Shown: positions 28,634-37,682 of the stretch, piece after piece
Layout: each line of letters starts with the position of its first letter
Position numbering within the stretch: the first letter of the stretch is position 1
Program-made: the position numbers and the translations under genes
The notes under the pieces: model-generated
What the model saw: only the letters and a program-made list of their open reading frames with translations
Database searches by the model: none
Told to the model about the DNA's origin: nothing
NCBI GenBank assembly: GCA_029552245.1
Contig: JAKPDW010000027.1
Span: forward strand, 38,808 to 102,807
Direction: 5' to 3'
DNA: 64,000 nt
From: Deltaproteobacteria bacterium
Lineage (GTDB): Bacteria > Desulfobacterota > Desulfomonilia > UBA1062

Positions 28634-31021
28634 ATGAGACATATCCGCACGATCTTCTTGATGACGCTGGCTTTCATCTCCCTGTTCCCGGCGCAGTGCC
28701 TCGCGGCATCGCTGCTGGTGAGCTGGAATGCGAACGGAGAAGCGGACCTCGCCGGTTACAAGGTCTACTGCTCGACGCAATCCGGCGTGTACGGACAGGG
28801 CGTCGACGTGGGGAACGTGACCTCGTACTCCATACCGAGCGTCCAGGCCGGCACGACGTACTACGTCGCCGTGTCAGCCTACGACACGAGCAACAACGAG
28901 TCGGAGAAGTCGGCCGAGGTGAGCGCCTCCATCCCCGTCTCGGACACCACCCCCCCGACAGGGTCGGTCGTGATCAACGCCGGCGCCGCGCGAACCTCGT
29001 CGAGGACCGTGACGCTCACCTTGAGCGCTTCCGACACCCAGGGCGCGGTGACCGGCATGCGGTTCAGCAACGACGGGTCCACCTACTCCGCGGAGACCGC
29101 CTATGCCACGACATATACGTGGACGCTGTCCTCGGGTGACGGCGTGAAGACCGTGTACGCCAGGTTCAAGGACTCCTCGGGGAACTGGAGCTCAGCGGTG
29201 AGCGACTCCATCGAACTCGTGACCGACACCGACGGCGACGGTATGCCCGATGCCTGGGAGAATACCTACGGGCTCAACCCGTCGGCGAACGACGCATCGG
29301 GTGATCTCGACGCAGACGGCGTGTCCAACATCAACGAGTACCTCATGGGCAGGAACCCGGCTGACCCCTCGGACAACGCGCCGGTTGCCAACGCCGGGGC
29401 TGACCAGAACGTCGCCCCCCAGCGCGTGATCCTCGACGGCTCTTCCTCGTACGACAGAAACGGCGACAGCCTGAGTTTCGCGTGGACCCAGGTCTCGGGC
29501 CCGGTCACGGTGATCATCGAGACCCCGAACCAGAGCGTGGCGAGCTTCGTGGGCATCAAGGCGGGCACCTACACCTTCCGCCTGAACTGCTCTGACGGCC
29601 GCCAGACCTCGACCGACACCATGAGCGTGGTCATCAGGAACGTGGCGCCCACCGTCGACGCAGGCCCCGACAGGACCGTCAGCGCGGGCTCCAGGGTTAC
29701 GCTGCACGCGACCGGGGCGGACCCCAACGAGGACAGCCTCAGCTACACGTGGACCAAGGTGAACGGGCCGAGCGTGACCCTGCCCAGCCTCTCGCAGCAG
29801 GACATCACCTTCACCCCGACCATCGCGGGCCAGTATACCTTCTCTGTCCGCTGCTCGGACGGCGTCAACACCAGTTCCGCCGACCAGGTCGTGGTGACGG
29901 TGAACGCGACCAACAGCGCGCCCACGGCGAACGCCGGCGTCGACCAGGACGTGAGCGTGGGCACCGTGGTGAGGCTCGACGGCTCGGGTTCCACCGACCC
30001 GGACGGGGATGCCTTGAGCTATTCCTGGAGCCAGGTCTCCGGGCCCTCGGTCGCGCTCTCGAGCGCAACGGCCCAGAGCCCGACCTTCACGGCGGCCTCC
30101 GTGGGCACCTACGTGTTCCAGCTCGTGGTCTCTGACGGCAAGGTGTCCTCCACGGCCGACCAGGTCACCGTTCGTGCCGTCTCGGCCAACACGCCGCCCG
30201 TCGCCGACGCGGGTGACGACATCCGCGCCCTCGTGGGCGACGACGTGATCCTCGACGCCTCGAGGTCGTACGACCCCGACACCGACGGGCTGACCTTCGC
30301 GTGGTCCCAGGTCTCGGGCGCGACCGTCCAGATCCACAACGCGACCACCATGAGGGCGTTCTTCACGCCCACCACCTCGGGCGTGTACACGTTCAAGGTG
30401 AGCGTGAGCGACGGCCAGGCGACATCCACCGACACCGTGAGCGTGACCGTTGACAACGCGAACCAGGTCCCGGTGGCCGTTGCAGGGGATGCGATCGTCG
30501 CGGTGGTGGGCCAGACGGTGACGCTCGACGGCAGCGCCAGCTACGATCCCGACGGGGACGCCATCTCGTACGTGTGGTCGCAGGCGGGCGGGCCTTCCGT
30601 GACGCTCTCCGCTTCCAACACGGCCAGGCCCAGTTTCGTGGCCGCGCAGGCGGGCGTCTACGTCTTCGAGCTGAGGGTGTACGACGGCGAAGACACGAGC
30701 AGCGCCTCGAACGTGACCGTGACGGTGCAGAACGCGGCCGGCCAGATCACGCTCGTGAGCCCGACGAACGGGGCCGTGTGCTACTCGAGCCCGACCCTCG
30801 AGTGGGCCGGGGAAGGCTTCAAGAGTTACAAGGCGTACATATCCATAGACGGAAAGCGCTACAGCACCGTCTACAGCGGGACCGGCACCTCGACCACCCT
30901 CCACTCGGTGCTCTGGAGGTGGTTCATCCCGGCCGGCACGACGGTGAGGTGGTACGTGGTGGGCACCACCTTCGACGGCCGCACGGTGAAGAGCGATACC
31001 CAGACGTTCATCAGGCGTTGA
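28634..31021 (+). CDS. Secreted multidomain protein: FN3, TSP3-like and five PKD-type repeats
   Basis: 795-residue exported protein. Signal peptide 1-24 (ending AQCLA), a fibronectin type III-like domain (about 25-108), an Ig-like domain (about 112-195), then a calcium-binding TSP3/dockerin-like segment (DTDGDGMPDAWENTYGLNP and DLDADGVSNINEYL). Five PKD/REJ-like beta domains of about 90 residues follow, each opening with a phrase like PVANAGADQ and containing SWSQVSGP. The protein ends with an Ig-like domain. No enzyme domain, sortase motif or membrane anchor is seen, so a surface or matrix adhesin or structural role is inferred. ACGGAGG precedes the ATG, and a strong terminator follows. Confidence 0.88.
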   Translation: MRHIRTIFLMTLAFISLFPAQCLAASLLVSWNANGEADLAGYKVYCSTQSGVYGQGVDVGNVTSYSIPSVQAGTTYYVAVSAYDTSNNESEKSAEVSASIPVSDTTPPTGSVVINAGAARTSSRTVTLTLSASDTQGAVTGMRFSNDGSTYSAETAYATTYTWTLSSGDGVKTVYARFKDSSGNWSSAVSDSIELVTDTDGDGMPDAWENTYGLNPSANDASGDLDADGVSNINEYLMGRNPADPSDNAPVANAGADQNVAPQRVILDGSSSYDRNGDSLSFAWTQVSGPVTVIIETPNQSVASFVGIKAGTYTFRLNCSDGRQTSTDTMSVVIRNVAPTVDAGPDRTVSAGSRVTLHATGADPNEDSLSYTWTKVNGPSVTLPSLSQQDITFTPTIAGQYTFSVRCSDGVNTSSADQVVVTVNATNSAPTANAGVDQDVSVGTVVRLDGSGSTDPDGDALSYSWSQVSGPSVALSSATAQSPTFTAASVGTYVFQLVVSDGKVSSTADQVTVRAVSANTPPVADAGDDIRALVGDDVILDASRSYDPDTDGLTFAWSQVSGATVQIHNATTMRAFFTPTTSGVYTFKVSVSDGQATSTDTVSVTVDNANQVPVAVAGDAIVAVVGQTVTLDGSASYDPDGDAISYVWSQAGGPSVTLSASNTARPSFVAAQAGVYVFELRVYDGEDTSSASNVTVTVQNAAGQITLVSPTNGAVCYSSPTLEWAGEGFKSYKAYISIDGKRYSTVYSGTGTSTTLHSVLWRWFIPAGTTVRWYVVGTTFDGRTVKSDTQTFIRR

Positions 31022-31048
31022 CGGCCGGGAGGCGAGCCCGGCGTGACA

Positions 31049-31077
31049 GGGGCGGCTTCGGCCGCCCCTTCTCTTTT
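31049..31077 (+). terminator. Rho-independent terminator after the PKD protein
   Basis: GGGGCGGC and GCCGCCCC form an 8-bp stem capped by a TTCG tetraloop and followed by TTCTCTTTT. It is 28 bases after the stop codon. Confidence 0.93.
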
Positions 31078-31155
31078 GGGAATACCGGCTTGTGGTGGGC
31101 GTCCTTACCACCCCGGGCGCGCCCGTGAACCCGGGCACGGAAGGCGAGCCCGGGG

Positions 31156-32277
31156 TCAGGCCGCCGCTTCGGTGGTTCCCGAGTACATCCTCGGCACCCG
31201 CCTGCTCATGTCGCAGATCACCTCGTAGGGGATGGTGCCCCTCCACGACGAGAGGGTGGCGGCGGTGATGGAGGTGTTCCCGAACAGCACGACCTCGTGG
31301 CCCTGGGGGTAGGTGTCGTCACCGAGGTCGACGAGCGTCTGGTCCATGCAGACCCTCCCGACCACGGGGTACTGCTTGCCGTCGATGAGGACGAAGGCGT
31401 TGTTGGAGAGCGAGCGGGGGTACCCGTCGGCATACCCAATGGGGAGCGTGGCGATGTTTGTGTCTTTCTCCGGGCGGTAGGTGAGCCCGTAGGACAGGCC
31501 CGTCCCCTTCTTCACGCGCTTGGTGAACATCACCGCGGTCTTGAGCGTCATGGCCGGGATCACGTCGAGGATCCTCGGCGTCTCCTCGGAGGGGTACAGG
31601 CCGTAACAGAGGATACCGGGCCTGACCATGTCGAGGTGCGACTCCGGATGGTTGATGATCCCGCCCGAGTTGGCCAGGTGCTTCAGCCCGCAGGGGATGC
31701 CCGCGCCGGCCAGCCGGTTCGAGAGGTCTATGAACCTGGCTATCTGTTCCGACGTGAAGGGGTTGGACGGTTCGTCGGAGACGGGAAAGTGGGAGTACAG
31801 GCCGCCGATGGTGATCTCGGGAACGGAGGAGAGCCTCATGAGCACCGCGAATGTCTTCTCTGGAGGCAACCCGAGCCTTCCCATGCCCGTGTCCGTCTTC
31901 ACGTGGACCGAGACCTTCCTGTTCCATCTCCTCGCGCCCTTGACGAGCGCGTCCACCGGCTGGAGGTCCACGACGGTGGGTATGAGGTCTTCCGAGAAGA
32001 CGGCCTCGATCTCGTCGGGGCTGCCCGTGAGGAGCCCGAACACGAGGATGGGCAGGCGCACGCCCGCGGCCCTGAGCTGGAGGCCCTCCTCTATGCAGCT
32101 CACGCCGAGCATGTCCGCCAGGGCGTTCTCGGCGACGAACCTCCCGACCGTCTCCGCGCCGTGGCCGTAGGCGTCGGCCTTGATGGCCATCAGGACGCGG
32201 TTCTTGGTGAACTGCTTGATGAGGGTCAGGTTGTGTCTTATGGCCGAGAGGTCTATCTCTACACGCGTCGGCCTCAT
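31156..32277 (-). CDS. alr: Alanine racemase
   Basis: 373-residue fold-type III PLP enzyme producing D-alanine for peptidoglycan. The PLP lysine lies in VLMAIKADAYGHGAETVG, and the catalytic tyrosine of the second domain is in GTGLSYGLTYRP. PVVGRVCMDQTLVDLG is the conserved C-terminal motif. GGGAGG lies upstream of the ATG. It is the last gene of the dcw cluster, 9 bases after ftsZ. No ddl gene is present in the window, so the D-Ala-D-Ala ligase is encoded elsewhere. Confidence 0.96.
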   Translation of the reverse strand: MRPTRVEIDLSAIRHNLTLIKQFTKNRVLMAIKADAYGHGAETVGRFVAENALADMLGVSCIEEGLQLRAAGVRLPILVFGLLTGSPDEIEAVFSEDLIPTVVDLQPVDALVKGARRWNRKVSVHVKTDTGMGRLGLPPEKTFAVLMRLSSVPEITIGGLYSHFPVSDEPSNPFTSEQIARFIDLSNRLAGAGIPCGLKHLANSGGIINHPESHLDMVRPGILCYGLYPSEETPRILDVIPAMTLKTAVMFTKRVKKGTGLSYGLTYRPEKDTNIATLPIGYADGYPRSLSNNAFVLIDGKQYPVVGRVCMDQTLVDLGDDTYPQGHEVVLFGNTSITAATLSSWRGTIPYEVICDMSRRVPRMYSGTTEAAA

Positions 32278-32286
32278 GGGCCTCCC

Positions 32287-33462
32287 TCAGTCCGCCTTCT
32301 TGCGTAAGAACGGGGGGAACTTCGCCAGTTCCTGGTCGAGGACGCTGTCGTCCACCACCATGCCGAGCCTGATGACCTCCTTTTCCTTCTCCTCCTTCTT
32401 GCGCATGTACGCCGGCTTGCTGTAGTCGACGACGGTGGCGCTCTGTGCGTCCCTCTGGGTCTGGTGGACCTTCCCCTTCTCGATCCCCGAGGACAAGACC
32501 ACGGGCTTGCTCGCGAACCCTGTCGCGATCACGGTGATGGACATCTCCTCTCCGGCCGCCTCGTCGATGACGACCCCCCACTTTATGTCCGCTTCCTCGT
32601 GCGCGGCCGCCCGTATGATGGAGGACGCCTCGTGCACCTCGTTCATGGTCAGGCTCTGGTCTGCCGTGATGTTGATGAGGATGCCCTTTGCGCCGTGGAT
32701 GTCCATGTCCTCGAGCAGGGGGGAACTGATGGCCGACTGCGCGGCCTCGGCGGCGCGGTTGGGGCCCGTCGCCCTGCCTATGCCCATGAGCGCCTTGCCC
32801 TTCTCCTTCATGATGTTCTTCACGTCGTTGAAGTCGACGTTGACGAGCCCGGTGTTGCTCATCACCTCGGAGATGCCCCTGACCGCGTCCAGGAGGATGT
32901 TGTCGGCCGTCTTGAACGCGTTCATCATGGTTTGGTCACCGGCCGTGGAGAGGAGCCTGTCGTTGGGTATCGCGATGATGGCGTCGACGCTGGCGGCCAG
33001 CTCCTTCTCCCCCGCCTCGGCCTTGGTCATCTTGAGCTTGCCCTCGAAGGAGAACGGCTTGATGACCACCGCCACCGTGAGCACGCCCATCTCCCTGGCC
33101 ACCCTGGCGACCACGGGCGAGGCGCCGGTGCCTGTCCCGCCGCCCATGCCGGCCGCTATGAAGATCATGTCGGCGTTCTCGATCGCCGCCCTGATGTCCT
33201 TCTCGTTCTCGATCGCCGCGTTCTTGCCGACCTCCGGGTCCCCCCCGGCGCCGAGGCCCTTGGTGAGCTTCACCCCGAGCTGGATCCTGGACGTGGACAG
33301 CGACGATCTCAGGGACTGTATGTCGGTGTTGCACGCGATGAACTCCACACCCTTGATCTTCGCGTTGATCATGTTGTTCACGGCGTTGCAGCCGCACCCG
33401 CCGACCCCGACGACCTTTATGAGCTGAGCGCCCTTGCTGTCTATCTTCTCGAGTTCGAACAT
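32287..33462 (-). CDS. ftsZ: Cell division GTPase FtsZ
   Basis: 391-residue tubulin homologue that forms the Z-ring. The N-terminal GTPase domain has VVGVGGCGCNAVNNM, the tubulin signature GGGTGTGASPVVA, and NVDFNDVKNIM in the T7 region with the catalytic aspartate. The C-terminal linker is short and the terminal peptide FPPFLRKKAD corresponds to the conserved tail that binds FtsA and other partners. It follows ftsA by 16 bases. Confidence 0.98.
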   Translation of the reverse strand: MFELEKIDSKGAQLIKVVGVGGCGCNAVNNMINAKIKGVEFIACNTDIQSLRSSLSTSRIQLGVKLTKGLGAGGDPEVGKNAAIENEKDIRAAIENADMIFIAAGMGGGTGTGASPVVARVAREMGVLTVAVVIKPFSFEGKLKMTKAEAGEKELAASVDAIIAIPNDRLLSTAGDQTMMNAFKTADNILLDAVRGISEVMSNTGLVNVDFNDVKNIMKEKGKALMGIGRATGPNRAAEAAQSAISSPLLEDMDIHGAKGILINITADQSLTMNEVHEASSIIRAAAHEEADIKWGVVIDEAAGEEMSITVIATGFASKPVVLSSGIEKGKVHQTQRDAQSATVVDYSKPAYMRKKEEKEKEVIRLGMVVDDSVLDQELAKFPPFLRKKAD

Positions 33463-33478
33463 TGCCCCCCCCCTGACG

Positions 33479-34705
33479 TTAAAAGGATTCCCTGAACCAG
33501 CTCATCATCCTCTCGAGGATCCTCTCGAAGATTCCCGCACCCCTGGGTTTGAGACTGTGCGCAGGTTTCGACGCCTCGTACACGCACAGGCCGACGGCCG
33601 TGGCGTACGCCGGGTTGTTGACGAGTTCCACCAGCCCCTTCACGCCCCGCGGCATACCGACGCGTACCGGCATGTGCATGACGCTCTCGGCGAGTTCGGC
33701 AACCCCCTCCAGCATGCTCGTCCCTCCCGTGAGAACGAGCCCTGCGGACAGCATATCCGAGTACCCCGTGTTCGTGATCTCATTATATGCGAGTTTGATG
33801 AGTTCTTCCACTCTCGATTCGATGATCTCGGCCAGGATCCGCCTCGGCACCATGTTCACCGTGTCCCCGCCTATGGAGGGGACCTCGATCTGTTCCTCTG
33901 ACGACACCTTGGAGGAGATGGCGTGGCCGTACCTGATCTTGATCCGTTCCGCCTCGGCGATGGGGCAGCGCAGCCCCACCGCGATGTCGTTCGTTATGTT
34001 GTCGCCGCCCAAGGCCAACACGGACGTGTGACGTATGGAGCCGTCGTTGAAGACCGCTATGTCCGTCGTCCCCCCGCCGATGTCCATGAGTATGACGCCG
34101 AGCTTCGTCTCGTCGGGGGTGAGGGTCGCCGCGGCGGAGGCGATCTGCTGGAGCACGATGTCCTTCAGGCCCAGGCCGGCCTTCTGCGCGCACTTGGTGA
34201 TGTTGCTCACCGCCGAGATCGACCCCGTGACGATGTGCACCTTGGCCTCGAGCCGGGACCCGGCCATGCCCACGGGATTCACGATCCCTCCCACGTCGTC
34301 CACGATGAATTCCTGCTGGAGGACGTGGATGATCTCCACCCCCTGCGGCTTGGCGAACTCCTTCGCCTGGTCCACGACCCTGCGCTGGTCTGCCTCCGTG
34401 ATCTCGTCGCCCTTGATGGCGATGACGGCGCCCGTGCTGATCCCCTGGATATGACCGCCGGCTATGCCCGTGTACACGCTGTCCACGGTGATCCCGGCCA
34501 TGCGCTCCGCATCCTCCACGCAGCTCTTGATGGCCTTCACGGTCTGTTCCATGTTGACCACGAGCCCCCGCCTGAGGCCCTTGGACTCGGACACCCCGAA
34601 ACCGATCACCTCCAGCTCGCCGGTCTCGTTGACCTCGGTGATGAGGCAGCAGATCTTCGTCGTCCCGATGTCGAGACCCACAATGATGTTATCCCTCGCC
34701 GCCAT
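33479..34705 (-). CDS. ftsA: Cell division protein FtsA
   Basis: 408-residue actin-like ATPase that tethers FtsZ to the membrane. Starts with IIVGLDIGTTKICCLI (phosphate 1). GVILMDIGGGTTDIAVF is phosphate 2 and GLVLTGGTSMLEGV is the adenosine motif. The C terminus (RILERMMSWFRESF) is an amphipathic membrane-targeting helix. The 1C domain is retained by length. ATG at 34705 is chosen because AAGGGG lies upstream; it overlaps ftsQ by 17 bases. Confidence 0.97.
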   Translation of the reverse strand: MAARDNIIVGLDIGTTKICCLITEVNETGELEVIGFGVSESKGLRRGLVVNMEQTVKAIKSCVEDAERMAGITVDSVYTGIAGGHIQGISTGAVIAIKGDEITEADQRRVVDQAKEFAKPQGVEIIHVLQQEFIVDDVGGIVNPVGMAGSRLEAKVHIVTGSISAVSNITKCAQKAGLGLKDIVLQQIASAAATLTPDETKLGVILMDIGGGTTDIAVFNDGSIRHTSVLALGGDNITNDIAVGLRCPIAEAERIKIRYGHAISSKVSSEEQIEVPSIGGDTVNMVPRRILAEIIESRVEELIKLAYNEITNTGYSDMLSAGLVLTGGTSMLEGVAELAESVMHMPVRVGMPRGVKGLVELVNNPAYATAVGLCVYEASKPAHSLKPRGAGIFERILERMMSWFRESF

Positions 34706-35486
34706 GAGCACCCCTTGTCCGCAGCACGATCTTGTCTTGGCATCTCAAGTCCATGATAGTCCCCTCCACGGGTTTGATCGCCTTGATCACCTTCAGGGCC
34801 CGGTCCAGTGTGACGGGGTTCGGCGCGCCGAACACCGTGAACACGAGCGAGTTCTTCAGCCTCATGTTCATGAGGAACCCGGGTTCTATGGCGACGTCGA
34901 GCACGTCGAGCCCCCTCGACCCGGCGAGCCTCGCCCACGCGAGCGCATGCTTTATGGCATCCGAAAGCCCGCTTCCCATCTCGTCTTTCGTGAACCCGTC
35001 GGCGTGGATCACGAGGCCGTAGAAGACCTCCGGCGAAGCGAGGAAAGGCACCCCGTCACCGGTGACGAGATACGGCTTGTCCTCGAGGATGAGCGTGGCC
35101 TCGGGCCTGCGCTCGGTAATCTCCACCTCCAGGGATGCGGGGAGGAAGGACCTGGAGATCCTGACCTTCTCGATCCAGGGGTGAGCCTCCAGCATCCTCC
35201 TCGCCTCGTGCATGTTCCTGGTGAGGATGTTGTCTCCCTCCCCGATGTCCATGAGCCCGAGCGCATCGTCGGACTTCACGTGGAATGCGCCCTTGATCGT
35301 TATGTGCCTCACCGAGAACAGGGCAGAGTTGGCGAGGTAGGCGGCCGCGCACACGACGATGATGGCGACAGACACGAGGACGCCCGCCCAGATGCCGAGC
35401 CGCAGGCACAGGTTCACCTGCTGCACGGTCCTCTTCCTCGAGGTGACCCTCAGCCTGTGGGAGAGATCGCTGAAGTCACTGACCAA
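34689..35486 (-). CDS. ftsQ: Cell division protein FtsQ
   Basis: 265-residue bitopic divisome protein. A short basic cytoplasmic N terminus is followed by one membrane helix (about 29-53) and a POTRA domain (FSVRHITIKGAFHVKSDDAL). The beta domain includes LPASLEVEITERRPEATL and the DLRCQDKIVLR end. The start is TTG at 35486, supported by AGGAGG 9 bases upstream; it overlaps murB by 11 bases. It links early and late division proteins in the periplasm. Confidence 0.92.
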   Translation of the reverse strand: MVSDFSDLSHRLRVTSRKRTVQQVNLCLRLGIWAGVLVSVAIIVVCAAAYLANSALFSVRHITIKGAFHVKSDDALGLMDIGEGDNILTRNMHEARRMLEAHPWIEKVRISRSFLPASLEVEITERRPEATLILEDKPYLVTGDGVPFLASPEVFYGLVIHADGFTKDEMGSGLSDAIKHALAWARLAGSRGLDVLDVAIEPGFLMNMRLKNSLVFTVFGAPNPVTLDRALKVIKAIKPVEGTIMDLRCQDKIVLRTRGAHGGEG

Positions 35487-36315
35487 TGAACCTGACCTCC
35501 TCGTGGAGCTCTATGCCGAACCTGTCGAACACCTGTCGTTTCACGAGGGCTATGAGCGCGGCCACGTCCGTCGCGCTCGCACCCTCGTCGTTGACGATGA
35601 AGTTCGCGTGGAGCTCCGAGACCTTGGCCCCGCCGACCCTCGTTCCCTTGAGACCCGCCCGGTCGATGAGGAGGCCCGCCGGGGCCTCGGGCGGGTTCTT
35701 GAAGACGGATCCCGCGCTCGGGCCTCGAGGCTGGTTGCGCCTCTTCTCCAGGTGCTCCAGGATCCTCGCCCTCACCTCGTCCGTCGTCGACGGCTCGAGG
35801 GCGAGAACCGCGGCCGTCACCACCGTGCCGGGCTCGATCCCGCCCCTGCGGTAGCCCCAGGGCAGGGAGGACGGATCGATCGTCCTGGGGCCCGAGGCGT
35901 CCACCGCCTCGATCTCGCGGACCACCTCCATGATCCCCTTCTTCGCGGTGCCCGCGTTCATGGCCAGGGCGCCTCCCAGGGTGCCGGGGATGCCCGCCAT
36001 GAACTCCATTCCCGTCAGGCCGTCCTTGACGCACCGTGACAGGATCTTCTTCACGTGGGTCGCTCCTCCCGCGCGGAGACCCCCGTCGACCGTCTCGATG
36101 AAGTCGAAGGACGGGCCGAGCCTGATCACGGGCGTATGGATGGTGGTGTCGGCGAAGATGGTGTTCGTGCCTGCGCCGAGCAGGTGGAACCCGGCCGGCG
36201 CGCGGATCAGGCCCTGCAGCTCTTCACCGCTTTCGGGTTCGAAGAGCCTCGCGATTACGCCGCCGCAGCGCATGGAGGTGAGCGTCGATGCCGGCACGGA
36301 TTCCATGGTCTTCAT
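35476..36315 (-). CDS. murB: UDP-N-acetylenolpyruvoylglucosamine reductase
   Basis: 279-residue FAD enzyme that reduces UDP-GlcNAc-enolpyruvate to UDP-MurNAc. FAD-binding motifs LLGAGTNTIF and GMEFMAGIPGTLGGALAMNAG are clear, and the substrate-binding RRGGIEPGTVV plus GPSAGSVFKNP follow. It lacks the extra loop of the E. coli-type enzyme, so it is type II. The ATG at 36315 has GGAAAGG upstream and overlaps the murC stop (ATGA). The C-terminal glutamate-containing phrase is RFGIELHEEVRFIG. Confidence 0.96.
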   Translation of the reverse strand: MKTMESVPASTLTSMRCGGVIARLFEPESGEELQGLIRAPAGFHLLGAGTNTIFADTTIHTPVIRLGPSFDFIETVDGGLRAGGATHVKKILSRCVKDGLTGMEFMAGIPGTLGGALAMNAGTAKKGIMEVVREIEAVDASGPRTIDPSSLPWGYRRGGIEPGTVVTAAVLALEPSTTDEVRARILEHLEKRRNQPRGPSAGSVFKNPPEAPAGLLIDRAGLKGTRVGGAKVSELHANFIVNDEGASATDVAALIALVKRQVFDRFGIELHEEVRFIGQ

Positions 36316-37682
36316 GCGAGCCTTTCCAGGAGCCTGAGCCCCTGCCGCCACACGTCGCCCGCTCCCAGGAACACGACGACGTCTCCCGGCCTGAGCACGC
36401 CCGAGAGCGTCTCCGGCACATCGTCCTTGTCCGGCACGTAGAAGGCGTCGCGGAAACCGTGGCTCTTGATCTCCTCGAAGAGCCTCTTACCGCTGACACC
36501 CTCGATCGGTTTCTCCGATGCCGGGTAGATCTCCGTGATGTAGAGCATGCCCGCGTCGTAGAACGCGTTGACGAACTGGTCGAAGAGGTCCCTCGTCCTC
36601 GTGTAGCGGTGCGGCTGGAACACCGCGACGATGCGCCGGTCCGAGAAGGCGGACCTCAGGGCCGAGAGGGTCACCCTGATCTCCGTCGGGTGGTGTCCGT
36701 AGTCGTCCATCACCATGATCCCGGAGGCCTCACCCCGCACGTGGCATCTCCGCTGGACCCCGCTGAACCCGGCCAAGGCCTCCCTCACGGTCTCGAAGTC
36801 GATGCCGAGTTCCAGGGAGACCCCGATCGCCGCAAGCGCGTTCAGGCAGTTGTGAACGCCCGGCACCCCCAGGCTGACCTCGCCGAGCGTGGCGTCTTTC
36901 CTGTGCACCAGGAAGCGGGAGTTCAGCCCCTCGAACGAGGGTTCGGAGAACCTGTAGATCGCCTGCGTGTGGGACCCGTACGTGAAGACCTTGCGCTCCA
37001 GCTGCGGCAGGATGTGCTGCACGTTGGGGTCGTCGAGGCACACCATGTCGAACCCGAAGAACGGCACCTTGTTGAGGAACTGCACGTAGGTCGACCGGAT
37101 GTCCTCGATGTCGTGGTAGCAGTCCATGTGCTCTTCCTCGATGTTCGTGACCACGGCGACGACGGGGTACAGTTTCAGGAAGGAGCGGTCGCTCTCGTCC
37201 GCCTCGGCGACCAGCAGTTCACCCTCCCCGAGCCTGGCGTTGGACCCGAACATGTCGAGCTTGCCGCCGATGACCGCGGTGGGGTCCTTGCCGGCATGCG
37301 CGAGGATGGTGGCGAGCATGGACGTGGTCGTCGTCTTGCCGTGGGTGCCCGCAATGGCTATGGAGTGCTTCATCCGCATGAGCTCGGCGAGCATCTCCGC
37401 CCTGGGGATCACGGGGAGCGTCCGTGACCGCGCGGACACGCACTCGGGGTTGTCGAGGCCGACCGCCGACGAGTAGACCACGACCTGGGCGTCCCCGACG
37501 TTCTCGGGCCTGTGGCCGATGTGGACCGTCGCGCCCATCGACCTCAGGCGCTGGACGGAATCTGACTCGGCCACGTCCGAGCCGGTCACCGTGAAGCCCA
37601 GGTTGAGCAAAAGCTCGGCGATCCCGCTCATGCCAATGCCGCCGATGCCAACGAAGTGTATCCTGGTGATGCCCCTAAACAT
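36312..37682 (-). CDS. murC: UDP-N-acetylmuramate--L-alanine ligase
   Basis: 456-residue Mur ligase adding L-alanine to UDP-MurNAc. The N-terminal Rossmann domain begins IHFVGIGGIGMSGIAELL. The central ATP site is IAIAGTHGKTTTTSMLA, with the metal-binding context TNIEEEHMDCY. The C-terminal domain includes VMDDYGHHPTEIRVTL and FQPHRYTRTRDL. GGGAG precedes the ATG, and it overlaps murG by 8 bases. Confidence 0.97.
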   Translation of the reverse strand: MFRGITRIHFVGIGGIGMSGIAELLLNLGFTVTGSDVAESDSVQRLRSMGATVHIGHRPENVGDAQVVVYSSAVGLDNPECVSARSRTLPVIPRAEMLAELMRMKHSIAIAGTHGKTTTTSMLATILAHAGKDPTAVIGGKLDMFGSNARLGEGELLVAEADESDRSFLKLYPVVAVVTNIEEEHMDCYHDIEDIRSTYVQFLNKVPFFGFDMVCLDDPNVQHILPQLERKVFTYGSHTQAIYRFSEPSFEGLNSRFLVHRKDATLGEVSLGVPGVHNCLNALAAIGVSLELGIDFETVREALAGFSGVQRRCHVRGEASGIMVMDDYGHHPTEIRVTLSALRSAFSDRRIVAVFQPHRYTRTRDLFDQFVNAFYDAGMLYITEIYPASEKPIEGVSGKRLFEEIKSHGFRDAFYVPDKDDVPETLSGVLRPGDVVVFLGAGDVWRQGLRLLERLA

